Under the pieces are notes generated by a model. That model did not search any database and was not told the DNA's origin. It saw only the letters and a program-made list of their open reading frames with translations. A stretch of DNA of 64,000 nucleotides, from the NCBI GenBank assembly GCA_910578615.1, contig CAJTRI010000002.1:109655-173654 (forward strand), read 5' to 3'. The DNA comes from an uncultured Duncaniella sp. (GTDB lineage Bacteria > Bacteroidota > Bacteroidia > Bacteroidales > Muribaculaceae). Both the position numbers and the translations under genes were made by a program. Shown in pieces: positions 18,103 through 26,426 of this stretch. Numbering within the stretch: position 1 is the stretch's first letter; every line of letters starts with the position of its first letter.

Positions 18103-18840
18103 TTATTTCAGTTGGGCCGATGTGAGGCCGAAGCGGCGTTCGCGATTCTGGAAGTCGGATATCGAGTTGTAGAAATCCTCTTTTGAGAAATCGGGCCAGA
18201 ATGTGTCTGTGACGTATATCTCGGAGTAGGCTATCTGCCAGAGCAGGAAATTGCTGACGCGGTGGTCTCCGCCTGTGCGGATGAGCAGGTCGGGATCCGG
18301 GATGCCGGCTGTGGTAAGATAGCGGTCAAAGTCGGCATCGGAGGACATGTCTGACGGATTGGATTTCCCGGCTGCCACATCTTCGGAAAAGCGGCGGCAG
18401 GCTTCGAGTATCTCCCATCGTGCCGAATAGCTGAGAGCGAGAATCAGTGTCAGCCCTGTGCATCCTGAAGTGTCGGACATGCACTTTTCAAGACGGCGTC
18501 TGGCCTCGGCCGGCAGACGGTCTCGGTCTCCTATCATGGTGAGGCGGACGTTGTTTTTGATAAGGTCTGGTGTCTCGCGTTCGATGGCTATCACTATGAG
18601 ATGCATCAGGGCATCCACCTCGGCCTGCGGGCGTTTCCAGTTCTCGGTGGAGAATGTATAGAGAGTCAGATAACCGATGCCGATTTCCGATGCTGCCTCA
18701 GTGATGCGTCGGACGGTGTTGACACCTTCCACATGTCCCTCGCTGCGGTCAAGTCCGCGAGCTGTGGCCCAGCGGCCGTTGCCGTCCATGATGATGGCGA
18801 CGTGGTTGGGAAGCCGGCTTTTGTCAATTTCTGCTTTCAT
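18103..18840 (-). CDS. uppS: Isoprenyl transferase (undecaprenyl diphosphate synthase)
   Basis: Cytosolic cis-prenyltransferase that makes the C55 lipid carrier precursor for peptidoglycan and surface glycans. I choose the ATG at 18840 (245 aa, MKAEIDKS) because it lies just after the stop of the upstream gene; the frame extends 16 codons further into that gene. The signature HVAIIMDGNGRWA near residues 12-24 holds the catalytic Asp. FSTENWKRP and the C-terminal RTGGDHRVSNFLLWQIAYSE are also characteristic. The neighbours are a porG-like gene and bamA, as in Porphyromonas. Confidence 0.96.
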   Translation of the reverse strand: MKAEIDKSRLPNHVAIIMDGNGRWATARGLDRSEGHVEGVNTVRRITEAASEIGIGYLTLYTFSTENWKRPQAEVDALMHLIVIAIERETPDLIKNNVRLTMIGDRDRLPAEARRRLEKCMSDTSGCTGLTLILALSYSARWEILEACRRFSEDVAAGKSNPSDMSSDADFDRYLTTAGIPDPDLLIRTGGDHRVSNFLLWQIAYSEIYVTDTFWPDFSKEDFYNSISDFQNRERRFGLTSAQLK

Positions 18841-18844
18841 TTTG

Positions 18845-19567
18845 TCAGTCGATTCTATGACAGGCCACACAGCGTTTGCCAAACTCATAGCTAACGGAGA
18901 ATGTCAGTGCCGAGTACCAGTCAGTATTTTTTAAGAATGAGCTCTTTATCAGATATGGGTCGGAGAGTCCCGGGCCGTCGACCTTGTCGCCGAAAACCTT
19001 GGTCATGGAAAATTCAAGCGCGAGGTTGACGCGGGGCTTTACTTTATATTTCACCCCTACGGCCATAGGGAGTGTCATGGCAATATGGCTGTCACCCGAT
19101 ATCCCGGCCATGGATATCCCTATGCCGAGGGCGAGGTATGGAGTGACGCGGCTCAGGCGTTTGTAAGTCTCGCCTATACCGTAGTTGAAGAAGTTGAACT
19201 CTCCACGTGCTTGTACATCATAGACTGTTGACTTGAATTCAATAGGCTCTACTGTGGGAAGAACGTTGTCCATGTCTGCGGTAGAGCCGCTGAGTGAGGC
19301 TATATTGAACAGGCCGCGAATAGCGAAGCGTGTGTTGATGAGGTAACGGAACGAGAGGTTGCCGGTCACTCCGGGGTGGGAGAAGAGTTTGCTCTCGTTG
19401 GCATCGCCGAGATAGCCGGACATTCCTATACCTGCCCCGAGGTCAAACTTGTAGACTTCGGGCTGTGCCGTGGCCTGTGCCGAAGCGCCGTTATAGGCAA
19501 TGCTTATGGCAAACGAGGCTATGATGGCTGTCAGTATGGGCAGTAACCGACTCACTTCGTTAATCAA
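18845..19567 (-). CDS. PorG-like outer-membrane beta-barrel protein (DUF6089 family)
   Basis: An 8-stranded-type outer-membrane barrel of about 240 aa with a signal peptide ending at ASA. Strands such as VTGNLSFRYLINTRFAIRG, YLALGIGISMAGI and WYSALTFSVSYEFG alternate as expected. It resembles the DUF6089/PorG family. In Porphyromonas, PorG is a component of the type IX secretion system and its gene precedes uppS, bamA and two ompH genes, exactly the order here. No ATG is available: translation starts at a TTG (19567) that overlaps the upstream stop, or at a GTG at 19555 that gives a cleaner signal peptide. Whether it serves T9SS in this organism is open. Confidence 0.78.
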   Translation of the reverse strand: MINEVSRLLPILTAIIASFAISIAYNGASAQATAQPEVYKFDLGAGIGMSGYLGDANESKLFSHPGVTGNLSFRYLINTRFAIRGLFNIASLSGSTADMDNVLPTVEPIEFKSTVYDVQARGEFNFFNYGIGETYKRLSRVTPYLALGIGISMAGISGDSHIAMTLPMAVGVKYKVKPRVNLALEFSMTKVFGDKVDGPGLSDPYLIKSSFLKNTDWYSALTFSVSYEFGKRCVACHRID

Positions 19568-21003
19568 TATATGGGTTTGAATGTGAAACGGTTGATGACT
19601 CCGCGACGAAGCTCGTTGAGCAGCCTTCCGTCTTGGTTATAACCGCCGAAAAGATAGATGTAGGGGCATTCCCAGTTCTCTATTGGTGCTGTCACGCGTG
19701 ACACGGGGAGAGTTGTGTCGAATATAAGAGCCTGTGCGCTTTGGAACGCTGCCATCTCAGACGGCAGTTGGAGATATGTTTCAGCCTTGCTCCATGTTAT
19801 ACCGAAGTCATATGAGACGTATACAGTCTTGCTGAGGGACTGTGTCTCGGAGAGTCCGCCGAGCGCTATGAGGGTCGAGCGTTCTGTGACCTTCCAGTTT
19901 TTCTCATTGGTGCGGAGTGTCATGTAGGGGAATAAAGAGACTCCTTCCATACGGTCTATGCCTGTGGTGCTGAGCTGTCCCCATATTTTTCCGTCATAAA
20001 CCCATGCCTCGCCGGTCAGACGTCCTTCGGTGTCACGCCCTCCGATGGTGATAGCCATGGGGGTGGTGCTCCATTTGGTCTCATACCCTACCAGCGTGCT
20101 TGTGCCGCTGACGGGGCATCCGTCAGGAACCGCAGTCTCTGACGAGGCAGGATAGGTGACATGTTTCCATCCGTCGGTATCATGGCGCGCTCCGAGGAGT
20201 ACCGATCCGTAACCTCCGTATATGTGGTTCATCTTGTCAGTGGTGGCTGTCCAGTTTATTCCGTCGGCTGATGTGTGGAGCACACCGTTTCCGTCAATCA
20301 TGTAGACGGCATCCCCGGCGGCTTCGATGCTGTTTATGTCTGCCCCCTCAGGAAGGATTATCGAGGTGGAAGTCCATGTGCCGGTGAAAGGGGCTGCCGA
20401 CCGTGACAGTGAGGCTTTTGCCCCGTCAGCCGTAAAGCAATACGCTTCGTCTTTGAAATAGACGGTCTTTTGTTTTTTGGGCGATACGAGGGTGGACGGT
20501 AGGGCGCTTGAGGCCATTTCATCCCATTTCAGGGTATCGGGCCTGTGTTTGTGGACGTTGACACTTACCGAATATGTGCGGCGTGCGGCGCCGTCATAGC
20601 TTGTCACCACCATTTTGACAGGGCCTTCTGAAAAGTTGATACTGTCGTTGGGGCTTTCAATGAGATTGATTGTGGTGTCTCGCGTTGTTTCAGGTATGCG
20701 GAATGTGATGTCACAGCTACTGGCCTGTGAGGTACCAAGCTTTACGAGCAGCTTGCTGATGTCTGTCCCGACAGGAAGGGAATCGGCATTGAATATGCGG
20801 GAACCGACGAGGTCTATGCTGAAAAACACCGAGTCAAGGTTGGCCGCCACACTGTCATCTTTTTGGAGCGAAAAGGAGGTGACAGCGGTATTTGAATAGC
20901 TTCCGGCGGCTTCCACCGGGTCGTTGGAATCATCGTTGCACGAGACGGCGAAACATGCCGAAATCAGTGCTACAATCAGATATATAGGGAGTTTTGTTGT
21001 CAT
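19564..21003 (-). CDS. DUF6242-like lipoprotein with beta-propeller-type repeats
   Basis: A 479-aa lipoprotein with lipobox Cys22 (FAVSC). Residues about 40-155 look like an immunoglobulin-like fold ending in RTYSVSVNVHKH. From about residue 165 there are kelch/BNR-like repeats with WTSTSIILPEG, INWTATTDKMNHIYGG and CPYIYLFGGYNQDGRLLNE. This combination matches what is called DUF6242 in Bacteroidales. The function is unknown. It is the first gene of the outer-membrane biogenesis cluster, and its end overlaps the next start by 4 bases, which suggests translational coupling. Confidence 0.72.
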   Translation of the reverse strand: MTTKLPIYLIVALISACFAVSCNDDSNDPVEAAGSYSNTAVTSFSLQKDDSVAANLDSVFFSIDLVGSRIFNADSLPVGTDISKLLVKLGTSQASSCDITFRIPETTRDTTINLIESPNDSINFSEGPVKMVVTSYDGAARRTYSVSVNVHKHRPDTLKWDEMASSALPSTLVSPKKQKTVYFKDEAYCFTADGAKASLSRSAAPFTGTWTSTSIILPEGADINSIEAAGDAVYMIDGNGVLHTSADGINWTATTDKMNHIYGGYGSVLLGARHDTDGWKHVTYPASSETAVPDGCPVSGTSTLVGYETKWSTTPMAITIGGRDTEGRLTGEAWVYDGKIWGQLSTTGIDRMEGVSLFPYMTLRTNEKNWKVTERSTLIALGGLSETQSLSKTVYVSYDFGITWSKAETYLQLPSEMAAFQSAQALIFDTTLPVSRVTAPIENWECPYIYLFGGYNQDGRLLNELRRGVINRFTFKPIY

Positions 21004-21050
21004 AATGCAATGTGGGGCGGTTTGAAGAGTCCGCAGAAGTTTTCAAGCTG

Positions 21051-21076
21051 CAAAGTTAACAAGATTTTTGTTAACT
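21051..21076 (-). promoter_or_regulatory. -7 box overlapped by a palindrome, ahead of the OM-biogenesis operon
   Basis: TAACTTTG (21058-21051) on the minus strand fits TAnnTTTG, and a start near 21045 would give a leader of about 40 bases. A perfect 9-bp inverted repeat (21054-21062 with 21068-21076; AGTTAACAA and its complement) overlaps this box. No clear TTTG is found at the right spacing for -33, so activation or repression by a protein bound at the palindrome is possible. Confidence 0.45.
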
Positions 21077-21155
21077 CTCATAGTTCAAAGGTGAAAAAAC
21101 CAAAAAACAGGCTGTCCTGAGGGTCTGAGGCCGTGATGGAAGGTGCTGGATGCAG

Positions 21156-21192
21156 TCCGCCCCCGTGACTTTCAAACAATCACGGGGGCGGA
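21156..21192 (-). terminator. GC-rich hairpin after pnp
   Basis: A perfect 13-bp, very GC-rich stem (21156-21168 with 21180-21192) with an 11-base loop lies 28 bases beyond the pnp stop on the minus strand. No U-run follows, so it may act as an mRNA 3' end protector or a processing product rather than a simple terminator. Confidence 0.6.
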
Positions 21193-21220
21193 GATATGGG
21201 TTTGGTTTCAGATGGAAACC

Positions 21221-23467
21221 TTAGTCGCGGGGAGGACGGTTGTCGCGGCGGGGACGTTCTCCGTCACGGCGGGGCCCACGGTCACGACCGCCTTCGCGGC
21301 GGGGACGGTCTCCGCGCTCGGGACGAGGTGCGCGCTCGCGTTCAACGTAGCCTTCGGGCTTGGGTTGGAGTGCGCGCATCGAGAGGCGGTATTTGCCGGT
21401 CTTTTTGTCAATCTCGATGAGTTTGACCTCTACCTCGTCACCTTCTTTGAGGCCGGAAGCCTCCATGTTTTCGAGGCGTTCCCATGAGATTTCGGAGATA
21501 TGGAGAAGACCGTCGCGGTTGGGCATAAACTCAACAAAGGCTCCGAATTCGAGAATAGAGCGAACCTTGCCGGTGTATACCTTTCCTTCCTCGGGAAGTT
21601 CTACGATGGCGTTAATCATGTCAAGAGCCTTGTCGATAGACGCCTTGTTTGAGGCTGCCACCTCGATGTAGCCGCCATCGGGGATTTCGTCGATGCTGAC
21701 GGTGGCGCCGCTGGCTTCCTGAATACCCTGTATTACCTTTCCGCCCGGGCCTATGACAGCACCTATAAGCTCTTTGGGGATGAGCATGGTGACGATGCGG
21801 GGCACGTGGGGCTTGTAGTCCTCGCGCGGGACGGGGATGGTCTCCTGAATCTTGTCAAGGATGTGCAGACGTCCTTCGCGGGCTTGGAGAAGGGCCTTTT
21901 CGAGAATCTCGTAGCTGAGACCGTCACACTTGATGTCCATCTGGGTGGCGGTGATGCCGTCACGTGTGCCGGTCACCTTGAAGTCCATGTCGCCGAGGTG
22001 GTCTTCATCGCCGAGTATGTCTGAAAGAATGGCGTATTTTCCGTTGGCGCTGTCAGAGATGAGTCCCATGGCGATACCGCTGACGGGGCGTTTCATCTTG
22101 ACTCCTGCGTCGAGCAGCGAGAGCGTGCCGGCACAGACTGTGGCCATTGAAGACGAGCCGTTGCTTTCGAGGATGTCGCTGACGATTCGGCACACATAGG
22201 GGAAGTCATCAGGGAACATGCGTTTGAGGGCGCGGTGGGCAAGGTTGCCGTGTCCTACCTCGCGACGGCCTACACCACGGGGCGCGCGGGCTTCGCCGGT
22301 TGAGAAGGGGGGGAAGTTGTAGTGGAGGAGGAAACGTTCACGGCCCTGGTTGAGGACATCGTCAAGAATCTTCTCGTCAAGCTTGGTGCCGAGGGTGACG
22401 GTGGCAAGGCTCTGGGTCTCGCCACGTGTGAAGACGGCTGATCCGTGGGGGCCGGGGATATAGTCTACTTCGCACCAGATGGGGCGGATCTCGGTGGTCT
22501 TGCGGCCATCGAGGCGGATTCCCTCGTCAAGTACGCAGTTACGCATGGCCTCTTTTTCGACGTCATGATAGTAACGTTTTACGAGCGGGGTCTTCTCGTC
22601 ACGTTCCTCTTCGGGAAGTGAGTCGATATATTCCTGGCATACGGCATCAAAGCTGTTCTGGCGCCAGTGCTTGTCGGCACATCCGGCCTTTGCTATCGCG
22701 TAGGCCTTGTCATAGCATTTTTCGCGAACGTCCTGACGCAGGGCCTCGTCATTGACCTCGTGGCAGTATTCGCGCTTTACGGTAGCGCCGGCTTCTTCCG
22801 CAAGCTCCATCTGGGCCTTGCACTGAACCTTTATAGCGTCATGGGCGGTGCGGAGGGCGGCGAGAAGGTCGGCTTCGCTGACCTCGTTCATTTCGCCTTC
22901 CACCATCATGATGTTGTCATAGGTGGCGCCGACCATGAGTTCCATATCGGCTTTTTCAAGCTGTTCGTATGTGGGATTTATAACGAATTCGCCGTCTATA
23001 CGTGCCACGCGTACTTCCGAAATCGGGCCGTTGAAAGGGATGTCGCTCACCGACATTGCGGCTGATGCGGCCAGGCCGGCAAGAGAGTCGGGCATATCTA
23101 CACCGTCTGCCGAGTACATCGTCACCTGTACGATGGTGTCGGCATGGTAATTGTCAGGGAAGAGGGGACGAAGCACACGGTCAACAAGTCGTGAGGTCAG
23201 AATCTCGTAGTCGCTCGCACGGCCTTCGCGTTTGAGGAAACCGCCGGGGAAACGTCCGTTTGATGAGAATTTTTCTTTGTACTCCACAGTAAGGGGCATG
23301 AAATCGACTCCTTCGCCGGCTTCCTTGGCCGAGCATACTGTGGCAAGAAGCATGGTGTTGCCCATGCGTAGTTCTACCGCTCCATCGGCCTGCTTGGCAA
23401 GTTTGCCGGTTTCGAGTGTGATCTTACGACCGTCAGGCAGCTCGATGGTTTTTTTGATTGGATTCAT
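21221..23467 (-). CDS. pnp: Polyribonucleotide nucleotidyltransferase (PNPase)
   Basis: Phosphorolytic 3'-5' exoribonuclease, 748 aa, acting in RNA decay. The first RNase PH domain starts at the N-terminus (GKLAKQADGAVELRMGNTMLLATV). The second follows an all-helical linker (YIPGPHGSAVFTRGETQSLATVTLG, with catalytic-type aspartates in DGITATQMDIK). A KH domain (IGPGGKVIQGIQEASGATV) and an S1 domain (GKVYTGKVRSILEFGAFVEF) complete the core. The last 40 or so residues are rich in Arg, Gly, Asp and Pro (RPERGDRPRREGGRD), an extension beyond the E. coli core. The gene stands between two hairpins and is probably monocistronic. Confidence 0.96.
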   Translation of the reverse strand: MNPIKKTIELPDGRKITLETGKLAKQADGAVELRMGNTMLLATVCSAKEAGEGVDFMPLTVEYKEKFSSNGRFPGGFLKREGRASDYEILTSRLVDRVLRPLFPDNYHADTIVQVTMYSADGVDMPDSLAGLAASAAMSVSDIPFNGPISEVRVARIDGEFVINPTYEQLEKADMELMVGATYDNIMMVEGEMNEVSEADLLAALRTAHDAIKVQCKAQMELAEEAGATVKREYCHEVNDEALRQDVREKCYDKAYAIAKAGCADKHWRQNSFDAVCQEYIDSLPEEERDEKTPLVKRYYHDVEKEAMRNCVLDEGIRLDGRKTTEIRPIWCEVDYIPGPHGSAVFTRGETQSLATVTLGTKLDEKILDDVLNQGRERFLLHYNFPPFSTGEARAPRGVGRREVGHGNLAHRALKRMFPDDFPYVCRIVSDILESNGSSSMATVCAGTLSLLDAGVKMKRPVSGIAMGLISDSANGKYAILSDILGDEDHLGDMDFKVTGTRDGITATQMDIKCDGLSYEILEKALLQAREGRLHILDKIQETIPVPREDYKPHVPRIVTMLIPKELIGAVIGPGGKVIQGIQEASGATVSIDEIPDGGYIEVAASNKASIDKALDMINAIVELPEEGKVYTGKVRSILEFGAFVEFMPNRDGLLHISEISWERLENMEASGLKEGDEVEVKLIEIDKKTGKYRLSMRALQPKPEGYVERERAPRPERGDRPRREGGRDRGPRRDGERPRRDNRPPRD

Positions 23468-23561
23468 AAAATGTTTTAATTCAGCTTTTTAATATCTTCG
23501 TTTTTGCAGCTTAATGGTGGAATTGCACGGTTTTAAGGTTTGCTTAGTGTGCATTTGTGAG

Positions 23562-23569
23562 CAAAGATA
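23562..23569 (-). promoter_or_regulatory. Possible -7 box of pnp
   Basis: TATCTTTG on the minus strand fits TAnnTTTG, with a predicted start near 23556 and a leader of about 90 bases. A TTG occurs upstream, but only 14 bases away, so the -33 box is not convincing. Confidence 0.4.
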
Positions 23570-23657
23570 CGCTTTTTTTTTGACAATCAGCGTATTTTGT
23601 CCGTAGACTTCTGCTTCCGTCCGGGTTAAAAAAAGTGAAAGCCATTAGGTTATATAC

Positions 23658-23695
23658 GACAAAAGCCGCATGGATTTCCCTATGCGGCTTTTGTC
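23658..23695 (-). terminator. Terminator after prfB
   Basis: A perfect 14-bp stem (23658-23671 with 23682-23695) with A-tract and U-tract arms around a GCCGCAT core and a 10-base loop. It starts 13 bases beyond the prfB stop on the minus strand. Confidence 0.78.
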
Positions 23696-23708
23696 TCAGT
23701 CAGTGTTT

Positions 23709-24825
23709 TTATTCCTCTGTGGCTGCGAATTCCATGAGGTAGGCCTTTATGAACGGGTCTATGTCGCCGTCCATCACGCCGCCTACATCTGATGTCTGAT
23801 GGTTGGTGCGGTGGTCTTTGACACGGCGGTCGTCAAACACGTATGAGCGTATCTGTGAGCCCCACTCGATCTTCATCTTTCCGGCCTCTATCTTGGCCTG
23901 TTCTTGAAGACGGTGCTGCAATTCCTTGTCATATAGGATGGAGCGCAGCTGCCTCATGGCGTTTTCCTTGTTTTTGGGCTGGTCTCGCGTCTCGGTGTTC
24001 TCGATGAGTATTTCTTCCTGTTCGCCTGTATAGGGGTCTGTGAACTGGTAGCGTAGGCGCACGCCTGACTCTACTTTGTTGACGTTCTGGCCGCCTGCGC
24101 CTCCTGAACGGAATGTGTCCCATGAGAGAAGGGCCGGATCTACACGCACCTCTATGGTGTCGTCAACAAGGGGGGTTACGAATACTGAGGCAAACGATGT
24201 CATGCGTTTGCCCTGGGCGTTGTAGGGGGAGACGCGTACAAGGCGGTGTACACCGTTCTCGCTTTTGAGGTATCCGTAGGCAAAGTCGCCCTCTATGTTT
24301 ATCGTGCAGGACTTTATGCCGGCCTCGTCACCTTCGAGAAGGTTGGCCACGGAGGTCTTATATCCGTGATCCTCGCTCCATCGGAGATACATGCGCATGA
24401 GCATCTGTGCCCAGTCCTGACTCTCGGTGCCGCCTGCTCCTGAATTGATTTTGAGTACCACTCCGAGTTTGTCTTCCTCGCGGCGCAGCATATTGCGTAG
24501 TTCGAGGTTCTCGATCTTTTCGATTGCATCGGCGTAGAGAGCGTCGAGTTCGTCTTCTTCCACGAGTCCTTCTTTCAGGAAGTCCCATGCGAGGGAGAGT
24601 TCCTCTACGGTCTTGTCAACCTCCTCGTAGCCTTTTATCCAGCCTTGGAGGTCTTTGATTTTCTTCATCTGCATCTGGGCATCTTTCGGGTGTTCCCAGA
24701 AGTCGGGCACGTGGGTGCGGAGTTCTTCTTCTTCTACCTGTATTTTCTTGCTGTCGATGTCAAAGATACCTCCTCAACGCGAGCTTGCGTTCAAAAGTCT
24801 CTTTTAGCTGTTCCTGTGTGATCAT
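23709..24825 (-). CDS. prfB: Peptide chain release factor 2, expressed by programmed +1 frameshift
   Basis: Recognises UGA and UAA stop codons and releases the peptide; full length 371 aa after frameshift. Translation starts at the ATG at 24825 and reads 21 codons to an in-frame TGA (24762-24760). The site has the classic layout: AGGAGG (24774-24769), TAT, CTT, TGA, C. A +1 slip on CTT continues as GAC (24761-24759) in the main frame down to 23709. The core has the catalytic GGQ (SGGAGGQNVNKVES). The stop-recognition tripeptide position reads SPY (VRVSPYNAQGKR), where E. coli has SPF. Without the frameshift the downstream frame would start at a poorly placed codon, so the frameshift is needed for a complete RF2. 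Confidence 0.96.
24759..24774 (-). promoter_or_regulatory. Programmed +1 frameshift site of prfB
   Basis: Internal Shine-Dalgarno-like AGGAGG, then TAT CTT TGA C, three bases between the AGGAGG and the slippery CTT. Low RF2 slows termination at TGA and favours the slip, which is the known autoregulation of prfB. Confidence 0.93.
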
Positions 24826-24883
24826 GATGTTGATTCTTTGTTTCGGAAACGGGGTTAGTTATATGTGGGTAATCTATAGAGAA

Positions 24884-24925
24884 GGGACGCACCCTTCTGC
24901 TTTGTGTCAAACGGGGGTGCGTCCC
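24884..24925 (-). terminator. Hairpin between trigger factor gene and prfB
   Basis: A perfect 11-bp stem (24884-24894 with 24915-24925) with a 20-base loop begins 20 bases beyond the tig stop. Only UU follows on the minus strand, so termination may be weak and prfB may be partly read from the tig transcript; I see no clear promoter for prfB in the remaining 58 bases. Confidence 0.55.
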
Positions 24926-24944
24926 AGAATGCCGGTAGGCTTTT

Positions 24945-26285
24945 TTAAAGCTCCTGTGCTATTTTTTTGAAATCGTCCAGTGAGACGGTCTGCTTGTCAA
25001 GTGTCACGGCGTTCTCGATAGCGTCATAGAGCTTGGACGAGAGGACGTTCTGTGCTATCTGGTTGCGCACTTCTGACTTCTGGAGCTGCTCTTTGGCGTA
25101 ACGGGTGATGATTTCGTCATCAAGTCCTGCCATGCCGTACTGTGCGAACTGGCGGGCGGTGAGCATCTTGGCTGTTTCAAGAATCTCCTCGTCAGTCACC
25201 TTGATGTCAAGGGTTGTGAGAAGGTTGGTCTCGATGATTTCGTGCTTGATACCTTTCTCCTGTGCCTTGAAGGCTTCTTCGGGGTTTTCGGCATCGGCAA
25301 AGAAGAGTTTCTTGATGGTCTCGGCAGGAAGTGTCATGTCGCCATACTTCTCCATCATTGCCTTGTCGAATGTGTTGCGGAAGAGGATATGGCTGTTCTG
25401 GGCAAGCTCGTTGGAGATGAGTTCCTTTACGGCTGCACGGTATTCTTCCTCGTTGTGGACTTTGTCCTCGCCGAATACGTTCTTGAAGTATTCCTCGTTA
25501 AGCTCTGCAGGGATGTTGACGATGATTTCGGAGATGTTCATCTCGAAGTCGCCCTTGATGTCGCCTGCGATGGCTTTGTCTACATGGAGCATCGAGGCGA
25601 GTTCGCCTGCGTCGCCGCCGGATGCCTTCCAAGGATTGAACACCACCTTGTCGCCGGGCTTCTTGCCGTTGAACTTGGCTGCCTCGTCCTTGTCTTTGAA
25701 GTAGAGGGGGAATACGATACCGTCGGTCACTTGGATGGCGCCTTCGTTGGTGTTGACCGAACCGTCTTCGTTGAGTTGCATGAGCGAGCCTTTCACGAGG
25801 CCGTCCTCTGTCATCTCCTCACCGGGTTTCTGGGTGCCGAAGCGCTTGCGCATGTTGGTGTCCTGCTCGTTGATCATCTCCTCGGTAACCTCAATCTCGT
25901 AGAAGGGATAGTGGTCTTCTGCGGTGGGCTTTACATCAAGCTCGGGAATGAGGGCTATGTCATATTTGAATTCCTGATCTCCTTCTTCGATCACTTCCTT
26001 TACCTCTACGGGCATGGGATGGCCCATTACGCGGAGCTTGTTCTCGGTGATATAGTCGATGACCGCGCGATATACGGTGTCATTGATAACATCGCTTGTC
26101 ACACCTTTGCCGAAGCGGCGTTTGAGTTCGCCGAAAGGTACGTGTCCTTTGCGGAAACCGGGGATAACGTGTGTGCGGCCTATTTCCTTGATTTTCTTGG
26201 TGGCTTCGTCTTTATAGTCGCTCTCGGTGATAGCTACGGTCAGACGCAGCTCTACAGGCGAGAGTTCTTCCTTGGTAATGTTCAT
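24945..26285 (-). CDS. tig: Trigger factor, ribosome-associated chaperone
   Basis: Cytosolic chaperone of 446 aa that binds at the ribosome exit tunnel. The N-terminal ribosome-binding domain has the signature GFRKGHVP near residues 43-50. The middle domain (about 155-245, FPLYFKDKDEAAKFNG) corresponds to the FKBP-type region but lacks a clear peptidyl-prolyl isomerase motif. The C-terminal part is long and helical. Expression is probably driven by the promoter at 26378-26409, which would put a stem-loop at the very 5' end of the mRNA. The gene follows the GH13 gene on the same strand but with its own promoter. Confidence 0.93.
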   Translation of the reverse strand: MNITKEELSPVELRLTVAITESDYKDEATKKIKEIGRTHVIPGFRKGHVPFGELKRRFGKGVTSDVINDTVYRAVIDYITENKLRVMGHPMPVEVKEVIEEGDQEFKYDIALIPELDVKPTAEDHYPFYEIEVTEEMINEQDTNMRKRFGTQKPGEEMTEDGLVKGSLMQLNEDGSVNTNEGAIQVTDGIVFPLYFKDKDEAAKFNGKKPGDKVVFNPWKASGGDAGELASMLHVDKAIAGDIKGDFEMNISEIIVNIPAELNEEYFKNVFGEDKVHNEEEYRAAVKELISNELAQNSHILFRNTFDKAMMEKYGDMTLPAETIKKLFFADAENPEEAFKAQEKGIKHEIIETNLLTTLDIKVTDEEILETAKMLTARQFAQYGMAGLDDEIITRYAKEQLQKSEVRNQIAQNVLSSKLYDAIENAVTLDKQTVSLDDFKKIAQEL

Positions 26286-26332
26286 TTCTGTGGTAATTAT
26301 CTGATTTTGTTAATATTTACAACATGTATCGC

Positions 26333-26369
26333 ATGGAAATGTTGTGCCCGCAAGGCACAACATTTCCAT
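26333..26369 (-). promoter_or_regulatory. Stem-loop at the predicted 5' end of the trigger factor mRNA
   Basis: A perfect 16-bp stem (26333-26348 with 26354-26369) with a 5-base loop. The predicted transcription start (about 26372) lies 3 bases before it. It could also serve as a 3' end for the upstream GH13 mRNA, but no U-run follows, and it lies downstream of the tig promoter. Confidence 0.6.
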
Positions 26370-26377
26370 TCAACGGG

Positions 26378-26409
26378 CAAAATTAACAAAAAATATGCAA
26401 ATAGGCAAA
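26378..26409 (-). promoter_or_regulatory. Promoter of trigger factor gene
   Basis: TTTG (26409-26406), a 20-base spacer and TAATTTTG (26385-26378) on the minus strand match the Bacteroidetes consensus in sequence and spacing. The start is predicted near 26372. Confidence 0.7.
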
Positions 26410-26426
26410 TCGTTTTGGCCGTGCTC

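Noticed and set aside
23709..24710. prfB as a truncated or broken gene
   Set aside because: The upstream 21 codons and the exact frameshift signal restore a full-length RF2.
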